DNA of 64,000 nucleotides from Terriglobia bacterium (GTDB lineage Bacteria; Acidobacteriota; Vicinamibacteria; Vicinamibacterales; CAVVIG01). Below are positions 58,834 through 64,000 of the stretch, piece after piece. The first letter of the stretch is position 1. The number at the start of each line of letters is the position of its first letter. The stretch lies in the NCBI GenBank assembly GCA_020073005.1, contig JAIQFX010000020.1, positions 1 through 64,000 on the forward strand. Direction: 5' to 3'. The notes beneath the pieces are model-generated. The model did no database searches. It was not told the DNA's origin and saw only the letters and a list, made by a program, of their open reading frames with translations. Position numbers and translations under genes: made by a program.

Positions 58834-61383
58834 TCAATAATTCAGCCAATACGCGAACTTCACGAGAAACACGTTCGTCGACGGCGCGCCGAAGATGCCA
58901 CGGAGATCGCGGCCGGCGTTGAAGCCGCCGGGCACCGCATCGTTCTCGCGCGCCTGCTGCCAGACGATGAACACTGTCGACCCGGGCTTGTATTCCCACC
59001 TGAGCACGTTCGTCGTCCGGAACGACTTCACGTTGAAGTTCGGATCGCCGTTCGCGATCGTGTCGTACGCGTACGGCGTGAACCGCGCGTCGTAGTCCGC
59101 GGCGCGCGCGCTGGCGACCTGCCGGAACTGGCTGTAGTCCCCCGCCGACACGAACGGCTGCGCGTACAGCTGGATCGACAGATTCGGCGTCAGCGTGTAG
59201 TTGAAGCGCCCGGTCAGCGCGACCGTCGTCTGATCGAGATGGGCGAACACGTAATGGTTCGCCGTGTCGGTGACGTTGTTCACCCACTGCGTGTCCGAGA
59301 TGTTGCGATTGAATCTGAGGCCCGTCGTCACCATCAGCGACGGCATCGGACGGAACGTGAGCTCGGGATTGACGTCCGCGCCGAGCGAGCCGTGCGGATC
59401 GCGGAAGTAGCTGCCGAAATAGGCGAGCGACACGGGGCGCCGGTTGTCCGAGTTCACGTAGTACCAGACGCCGTTGGCATTTTCCTGGTACACGGCCGGT
59501 CCGCCGCGCGTGACGCGATCGTCGAGGCCGAGGCCGTTGACGTTGTAGCCGCCGCCGATCGACCAGTTGTTCGTGAAGACCGCGTGCGCGTTGACGTTGC
59601 CGCCGTTCGAGACGAGATCGCCGTCCGCGTTCCACGTGGCGTACTCGTTGAAGTTGATCATGCGGCTGCGGAACCAGCGGTTCGGCTTGTCGCTGCGGAA
59701 CTGAATCCAGTTGCCGATGTTGCGCGTGTCCGCGCGGCGCAGGAACCCGACGTCGTTGATCTCGAAGCCCGGCGACTTGAATCCGTAGTTGAAGTTGAAG
59801 TGGACGTACTCGCCGCCGATCTTGCTGATGCCGATTTGCGCGGAGTCGCCAGACAGCGACGTCCGCGTCGGGTCCAGGGACGCGCTCTTCAGATCGGGCC
59901 GCTGATAATAGTGAACGCTGTCTTCCTGCACCGCGTCGATCGCCGGCGCGTCGCCGCGGACGGTGCTGCCCGCCCAATACCCGAACAGGGAGTAGAACCT
60001 TCTGAAGCGCAGATCCCAGTCGACACCGCCCGCCGTCGCGCTCGTCGGCAACACGTCGATCGCGCTGTCGGCCGACTGCCGCTTCGTGTTGGTCAGCATG
60101 AAGCCGATCGCGGACTGGTTCGCGAACTCGCGGCGCACGCGGCCGACCGTGTAGCTCGTCATCGGCTCGACCGGCTGCGTGGAGAACAGCGAGCCGTTCT
60201 GCACGCGCGCCTGCGCCTCTTCGCTGACCGCCTGCATGACGCCGATCGAGTAGTTGCCGACGCGTCCCGTCAGCTTCGCGGCGCCGAGGATCTTCGTCTG
60301 CGACGGCACGTCGGTGTACACGTTGTCGCCGTTCGGCAGATAGTCCGTGCCCTGCGGCGAGCGGCCGACGCGGCGCGAGTAGAACATGCCGCTGCACGCG
60401 CCGTCGTTGCAGTCGAGATTGAAATTGAAGTTGCCCGAGCCCTCGACGAAGAACGGCCGGCGCTCGTTGAAGTACGTCTCGAACGCCGACAGGTTGACGA
60501 CCGCCGGATCCGCTTCCACCTGCCCGAAATCCGGATTCACCGTCGTCGTCAGCGTCAGTCCAGGCGTCAGCGCGTACTTCATGTCCATGCCGAACGCGCC
60601 GCCGGGCGCCGCGCCCTTGAGGAGCGGATTGCCGGCGGTCGGCTGCGTCGTGACGTTCGCGACGGTGTAGGGCGTGATTTCCAGTTTCTTCGGCGATGCG
60701 GACATCGACAGGCCGCCGAGCTCGCCGAACGACGACACGTAGCCGTTCGCCTTGCGCGACAGCAGCGGCCACGTCGACGTCTCGTTCAGCCGGCCGATCT
60801 GCCGCGCGACGGCGAAGCCGAACGTGTTGGCGGGCGACGGATTGAATCGCAGCTGTGAGAACGGAATCCGGAATTCGGCCGACCAGCCGTCGGTCTCGCG
60901 CGACACGGTGACGTCCCACACGGCGTCCCAGCTGTCGTCGCTGTTGTTGTCGTTGTACCAGTAGCGATCGAATTTCACGCCCGAGGGATTGACCGCGAAC
61001 TCGTACGCCGTCCGCCGGTCGTGATACGAGTCGACGAAGACGCGGATCCAGTCGCAGGGCGAATCCTGATCGCGGCGCGTGAGGTACGTGACGATGCGAT
61101 CGGGCTGGCGATCGTAGGCGCGGACTTTCACGAAGAGCGTCGTCGCGTTGTAGGCGACGCGGAATTCCGTGCGCTCGCTCGGCTCGCCGCCGTCCTGCGG
61201 CTCGCGCTGCACGAAGGCGTCGATCGGGGCCGCGCCGCGCCAGACTTCGTCGCTCAGCTCGCCGTTCACACGCACCGCGTTCGGGCCGGAGACGGCGACC
61301 GCGTCGACGTGCGCCGTCGCGGTGACATCGCCCACGGGGGCCGCAACGGCGCTGAGCGCGAAAAGGGCGAGGGCTGCAAGCAT
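58834..61383 (-). CDS. DUF5916 outer-membrane-like protein with carbohydrate-binding-type N-terminus
   Basis: An 849-residue protein with a signal peptide (LAALALFALSAVAAPVG). The N-terminal domain (about 30-220) is a CBM9-like sandwich: VNGELSDEVWRGAAPIDAFVQREP, EFRVAYNATTLFVKVRAYD, GWSAEFRIPFSQLRF. The DUF5916 part follows: GLTLTTTVNPDFGQVEADPAVVNLSAFETYFNERRPFFVEG. The C-terminal half is a beta barrel ending in FLVKFAYWLNY. Such proteins are thought to sit in the outer membrane; the ligand is unknown. It converges with the broken amidohydrolase (15 bases apart). Confidence 0.9.
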   Translation of the reverse strand: MLAALALFALSAVAAPVGDVTATAHVDAVAVSGPNAVRVNGELSDEVWRGAAPIDAFVQREPQDGGEPSERTEFRVAYNATTLFVKVRAYDRQPDRIVTYLTRRDQDSPCDWIRVFVDSYHDRRTAYEFAVNPSGVKFDRYWYNDNNSDDSWDAVWDVTVSRETDGWSAEFRIPFSQLRFNPSPANTFGFAVARQIGRLNETSTWPLLSRKANGYVSSFGELGGLSMSASPKKLEITPYTVANVTTQPTAGNPLLKGAAPGGAFGMDMKYALTPGLTLTTTVNPDFGQVEADPAVVNLSAFETYFNERRPFFVEGSGNFNFNLDCNDGACSGMFYSRRVGRSPQGTDYLPNGDNVYTDVPSQTKILGAAKLTGRVGNYSIGVMQAVSEEAQARVQNGSLFSTQPVEPMTSYTVGRVRREFANQSAIGFMLTNTKRQSADSAIDVLPTSATAGGVDWDLRFRRFYSLFGYWAGSTVRGDAPAIDAVQEDSVHYYQRPDLKSASLDPTRTSLSGDSAQIGISKIGGEYVHFNFNYGFKSPGFEINDVGFLRRADTRNIGNWIQFRSDKPNRWFRSRMINFNEYATWNADGDLVSNGGNVNAHAVFTNNWSIGGGYNVNGLGLDDRVTRGGPAVYQENANGVWYYVNSDNRRPVSLAYFGSYFRDPHGSLGADVNPELTFRPMPSLMVTTGLRFNRNISDTQWVNNVTDTANHYVFAHLDQTTVALTGRFNYTLTPNLSIQLYAQPFVSAGDYSQFRQVASARAADYDARFTPYAYDTIANGDPNFNVKSFRTTNVLRWEYKPGSTVFIVWQQARENDAVPGGFNAGRDLRGIFGAPSTNVFLVKFAYWLNY

Positions 61384-61462
61384 CAGAGCGTGCCTTGCTT
61401 AGACGCGTACTGCGGGCGCTTGGTTGGCGGAAACGCTGGCCCCCGATGGTATCGTACGGCCC

Positions 61463-62311
61463 ATGGCTTTCACGACGCTGATATCGACGGATGTCCTCGC
61501 GTCCCGCATCCAGGATCCGGCCTTTGTCATCATCGATTGCCGCTTCAAGCTGGACGATGTCGCGTGGGGTGAGCGGGAATGGACGTCTTCACATATTCCG
61601 GGCGCCCTGTACGCGCATTTGGATCGGGATCTGTCGAGTGCAAAGACGGGCACCAACGGACGCCATCCCCTGCCGGACGCGCGCGCCCTCGCTGCGACCT
61701 TCGGAGGATTCGGGATCGCGAGCGGCGTCCAGGTGGTCGCCTACGATCAGAACAACGGGATGTTCGCGAGCCGGCTGTGGTGGCTGCTGCGGTGGCTCGG
61801 CCACGACGCCGTCGCCGTGCTGGACGGCGGAATCGCGAAATGGATCGCCGAAGGCCGGGCGACCACGAGCGGCGCGGAGCATCGCGCGCCGGCGGCGTTC
61901 GCGGGATCGCCGCGCGCGGACATGGTCGTCGACGTGAACGGCGTGGCCGCGCTCGCGGGCCGGAAGGACTGGCGGCTCGTCGACGCGCGCGCGCCCGAAC
62001 GCTTTCGCGGCGACGTCGAGCCGCTCGATCGCGTCGCGGGGCACATTCCCGGCGCGCGGAATCATTTCTTTCAAGGCAATCTCGACGAGCACGGGCTGCT
62101 GCGATCGCCGGAGGTGCTGCGCGCGCAGCTGCGCGCCTCCATCGGCGATGTCCCCGCCGATCGCATCGTCTGCTACTGCGGATCGGGCGTGACGGCGTGT
62201 CACAATCTGCTGGCGATGGAACACGCGGGCATGAAGGGCGCGAAGCTGTATCCCGGATCGTGGAGCGAGTGGAGCGCGGACGAGAAGAGACCTGTCGCGA
62301 AAGGTGACTAG
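61463..62311 (+). CDS. Thiosulfate/3-mercaptopyruvate sulfurtransferase
   Basis: A 282-residue tandem rhodanese. The inactive N-domain (ISTDVLASRIQDPAFVIIDCRF, HIPGALYAHLDRDL, GIASGVQVVAYDQNNGMFASRLWWLLRW) is followed by a catalytic C-domain with the active-site loop CGSGVTA after VCYC. Such enzymes move sulphur from thiosulfate or mercaptopyruvate to cyanide or thiols. CGSGVT is the loop of SseA-type enzymes, so 3-mercaptopyruvate is the more likely donor. ATG 61463 is used; an open stretch upstream is not family-like. Its stop (TAG) lies at the start of a GGTGGCT repeat. Confidence 0.92.
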   Translation: MAFTTLISTDVLASRIQDPAFVIIDCRFKLDDVAWGEREWTSSHIPGALYAHLDRDLSSAKTGTNGRHPLPDARALAATFGGFGIASGVQVVAYDQNNGMFASRLWWLLRWLGHDAVAVLDGGIAKWIAEGRATTSGAEHRAPAAFAGSPRADMVVDVNGVAALAGRKDWRLVDARAPERFRGDVEPLDRVAGHIPGARNHFFQGNLDEHGLLRSPEVLRAQLRASIGDVPADRIVCYCGSGVTACHNLLAMEHAGMKGAKLYPGSWSEWSADEKRPVAKGD

Positions 62312-62381
62312 TGGCTGGCTTGCCCGCCGAAGCTGGCGCAGCCGGCGAAGGCTGGTGGCTGGTGGCTGGTGGCTGGTGGCT
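62308..62381. repeat. GGTGGCT tandem repeat
   Basis: AGTGGCTGGCTTGCCCGCCG, then AAGCTGGCGCAGCCGGCGAAGG (a small hairpin) and four head-to-tail GGTGGCT units. On the plus strand its beginning supplies the TAG stop of the sulfurtransferase gene, and it ends 11 bases before the RidA start. Confidence 0.88.
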
Positions 62382-62392
62382 GAGGAAGAGAC

Positions 62393-62788
62393 ATGACACA
62401 TAAACCCGTACAAGCTCCGAACCTCCCGAAGCCCGCGGGTCCGTACTCGCCGGGCATGGGCTTCGAACGGCTGGTCTTCGTCTCCGGTCAGGGCGCGATG
62501 GATCCGGCGACCGGCAAGCTCGTCGCAGATGACATCGAACGGCAGACCGAACAGGTGCTGAGAAACGTCGAAGCGATTCTCAAGGCCGCGGGCTCGAGCC
62601 TGCAGCACGTCCTGCGCTGCGGCGTGTTCCTCGTCGACATGAGCGAGTTCCAGAAGATGAACGGCGTCTACTCGCGCATGTTCGGCGATCATCGTCCCGC
62701 GCGCACGACGGTGCAGGTCGCCGGGCTGCCAGGGCCCGGGCTGAGAGTCGAGATCGACGCGATCGCATATGTTCCGGATCGAAGTTAA
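62393..62788 (+). CDS. RidA family protein
   Basis: A 131-residue trimeric enamine/imine deaminase-type protein. PAGPYSPGMGFERLVFVSGQGAMDPATG at the N-terminus and RTTVQVAGLPGPGLRVEIDAIAYVP at the C-terminus are the family signature, including the Arg that binds the substrate carboxylate. RidA hydrolyses reactive 2-aminoacrylate and protects PLP enzymes. The position between a sulfurtransferase and a transporter does not suggest a special role. ATG 62393 is placed after a GGAAGAG ribosome site. Confidence 0.93.
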   Translation: MTHKPVQAPNLPKPAGPYSPGMGFERLVFVSGQGAMDPATGKLVADDIERQTEQVLRNVEAILKAAGSSLQHVLRCGVFLVDMSEFQKMNGVYSRMFGDHRPARTTVQVAGLPGPGLRVEIDAIAYVPDRS

Positions 62789-62799
62789 CCTCCACGAAC

Positions 62800-62846
62800 G
62801 TTAACCACGGAGGACACGGAGGGCACGGAGGTCCTCCGTGGTTAAC
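62800..62846. repeat. CACGGAGG repeats folded as a 16-bp perfect hairpin
   Basis: GTTAACCACGGAGGAC (62800-62815) and its exact reverse complement (62831-62846) flank a 15-base loop with two more CACGGAGG units. It lies between ridA and the MATE gene, 11 bases before the latter's ATG, and could act as a terminator for ridA or a structure in the MATE leader. Confidence 0.9.
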
Positions 62847-62857
62847 GCTTTCCTTCC

Positions 62858-64000
62858 ATGAGCGAGATCGAAGTCGCCGCATCGCCAGGTCTCTGGTCCA
62901 CCATCCGCGAATCGATCGCGGGATCGCACCGCGGCGAGTACACCGACGGCGCGATCGGGCGCGCGATCCTGCTGCTCGCGGTCCCGATGGTCCTCGAGCT
63001 CGTCCTCGAGTCGGTCTTCGCCGTCGTCGACGTGTTCTTCGTCTCGCGCCTCGGCGCCGACGCGATCGCGACGGTCGGCGTCACCGAGTCGATCCTCACG
63101 ATCATGTACGCGCTCGCGGTCGGCCTGAGCGTCGGCGCGATGGCCACGATCGCGCGTCGCGTCGGCGAACGCGATCCCGACGGCGCGGCGCGCGCGGCGG
63201 TTCAGGCGATCGCGCTCGGCGTGATCGTCTCGGTCCCGATCGGCCTGCTCGGCTTCTGGTACGCGCGGCCGCTTCTTGCGCTGATGGGCGCCGAGCCCGG
63301 CGTCCTCGCGCACTCGTCGTACACGGCCATCGTCCTCGGCCTGAACGGCGTGATCCTCATGATCTTCCTGATCAACGCCGTGTTCCGCGGCGCGGGTGAC
63401 GCGGCTGTGGCCATGCGCGTGCTCTGGATCGCCAACGTGTTCAACATCGTTCTCGATCCGTGCCTCATCTTCGGGCTGGGCCCGTTTCCGCGACTCGGCG
63501 TGACGGGCGCCGCGGTGGCGACCACGACCGGCCGCGGCATCGGCGTCCTGCTGCAGCTCTATATATTGTCCAGGGGCCAGGGCCGCGTGACGATCCGCCG
63601 CGAGCACCTGACGCTCGATCCAGCCGTCATGATGAGCATGCTGCGGCTGTCCGGCACGGCCGTGTTCCAGACGCTGATCGCGACGACGAGCTGGATCGGT
63701 CTCGTGCGGATCCTGGCCGCGTTCGGCAGCGACGTCCTCGCCGGCAACACGATCGCGATTCGCATCGTCGTCTTCGCGCTGCTTCCGTCGTGGGGGTTCG
63801 CGAATGCGGCCGCGACGCTCGTCGGCCAGAACCTCGGCGCCGGGAAACCCGACCGCGCGGAGACGAGCGTGTGGCGCGCGTCCTTCTACAACATGGTCGC
63901 GCTCGCCGGCATCGGGCTGCTCTTCGTCGTCTTCGCGGACCCCATCGTCGCCGGCTTCACCAGCGATCCCGGCGTCGCGCCGATCGCCGTGCGGGGCTTG
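62858..64000 (+). CDS. MATE family efflux transporter, cut by the window end
   Basis: At least 381 residues, open to the last base. The N-terminus (MSEIEVAASPGLW) is followed by the MATE body: AILLLAVPMVLELVLESVFAVVDVFFVSRLG, VGLSVGAMATIARRVGE, FRGAGDAAVAMRVLW, NIVLDPCLIFGLGPFPRLGVTGAA, and the second half beginning LRLSGTAVFQTLIA, PSWGFANAAATLVGQNLGAGKP. About ten of twelve expected helices are visible. It exports cationic drugs or metabolites using Na+ or H+. The last part and stop lie outside the window. No strong ribosome site precedes ATG 62858; a repeat hairpin does. Confidence 0.92.
   Translation, partial: MSEIEVAASPGLWSTIRESIAGSHRGEYTDGAIGRAILLLAVPMVLELVLESVFAVVDVFFVSRLGADAIATVGVTESILTIMYALAVGLSVGAMATIARRVGERDPDGAARAAVQAIALGVIVSVPIGLLGFWYARPLLALMGAEPGVLAHSSYTAIVLGLNGVILMIFLINAVFRGAGDAAVAMRVLWIANVFNIVLDPCLIFGLGPFPRLGVTGAAVATTTGRGIGVLLQLYILSRGQGRVTIRREHLTLDPAVMMSMLRLSGTAVFQTLIATTSWIGLVRILAAFGSDVLAGNTIAIRIVVFALLPSWGFANAAATLVGQNLGAGKPDRAETSVWRASFYNMVALAGIGLLFVVFADPIVAGFTSDPGVAPIAVRGL

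Noticed and set aside
61424-61462. N-terminal extension of the sulfurtransferase
   Set aside because: The extra 13 residues are not family-like; ATG 61463 begins the normal rhodanese domain.

Overview
This window is GC-rich (by eye about two thirds G+C), gene-dense DNA that looks like an Acidobacteriota chromosome, most likely the Vicinamibacteria / subdivision 6 type. The pointers are lineage-typical families: acidobacterial duplicated orphan permeases (ADOP) with a PadR regulator, a VWFA-related acidobacterial protein, a BlaR1-like M56 sensor carrying a TIGR03435 domain, very large carboxypeptidase-regulatory-domain TonB-type receptors, DUF5916 and DUF4159. I see no rRNA, tRNA, CRISPR array, insertion sequence or phage.

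Layout. 0-3.3 kb: a quinol-oxidising electron-transfer operon (small cytochrome c, Tat-type Rieske protein, b6-like cytochrome b, nine-heme cytochrome). 3.3-7.5 kb: membrane protein, single-domain asparaginase, M20 peptidase, DinB. 7.5-17.7 kb: PadR-ADOP pair, GNAT, DUF4159, a broken SRPBCC gene, a sulfatase-fold protein, a broken ADOP and an intact ADOP. 17.8-25.5 kb (minus): VWFA protein, TonB-type receptor, TIGR03435-BlaR1 and BlaI, with a textbook BlaI-type operator and promoter. 25.5-27.4 kb: small genes, an AbrB-Fic toxin-antitoxin pair and gene remnants. 27.5-31.6 kb (minus): ABC exporter with a transglutaminase-like protein. 32.4-39.4 kb (minus): a MoxR-DUF58-BatA-DUF4175 operon with overlapping genes. 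39.5-51.7 kb: broken kinase/beta-propeller gene, acetamidase, TonB-type receptor, glnS, YeeE pair, class A beta-lactamase, HAD phosphatase, VapBC-like pair, nitrilase and a broken methyltransferase. 51.7-64 kb: unknown protein, fused alpha/beta 2-oxoacid dehydrogenase E1, two-subunit AcnX, broken amidohydrolase, DUF5916 protein, sulfurtransferase, RidA and a MATE transporter cut by the window edge.

The most unusual signal is the repeat content. First, short hairpin elements (7-bp stem, TGAA loop, ending in GACGCCAC or GCGCTAC) and a sister family (TGTAGCGCGAG...) occur at more than a dozen sites. Many lie inside genuine genes, in frame, adding peptides such as VRLKADAT or DRSAESLALQV, and the stems covary between copies. 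Second, many gene junctions carry their own short tandem-repeat family (units such as CACGGAGG, GGGTTCA, AATTCTTA, AATTGGGT, GGTGGCT, ATGACCAG). These repeats often supply the start codon, stop codon or even signal peptide of the adjoining gene, and three of them are arranged head to head as perfect 16-18 bp hairpins.

A second theme is gene decay by internal deletion. Several pseudogenes keep a recognisable N-terminus and C-terminus but have lost the middle.
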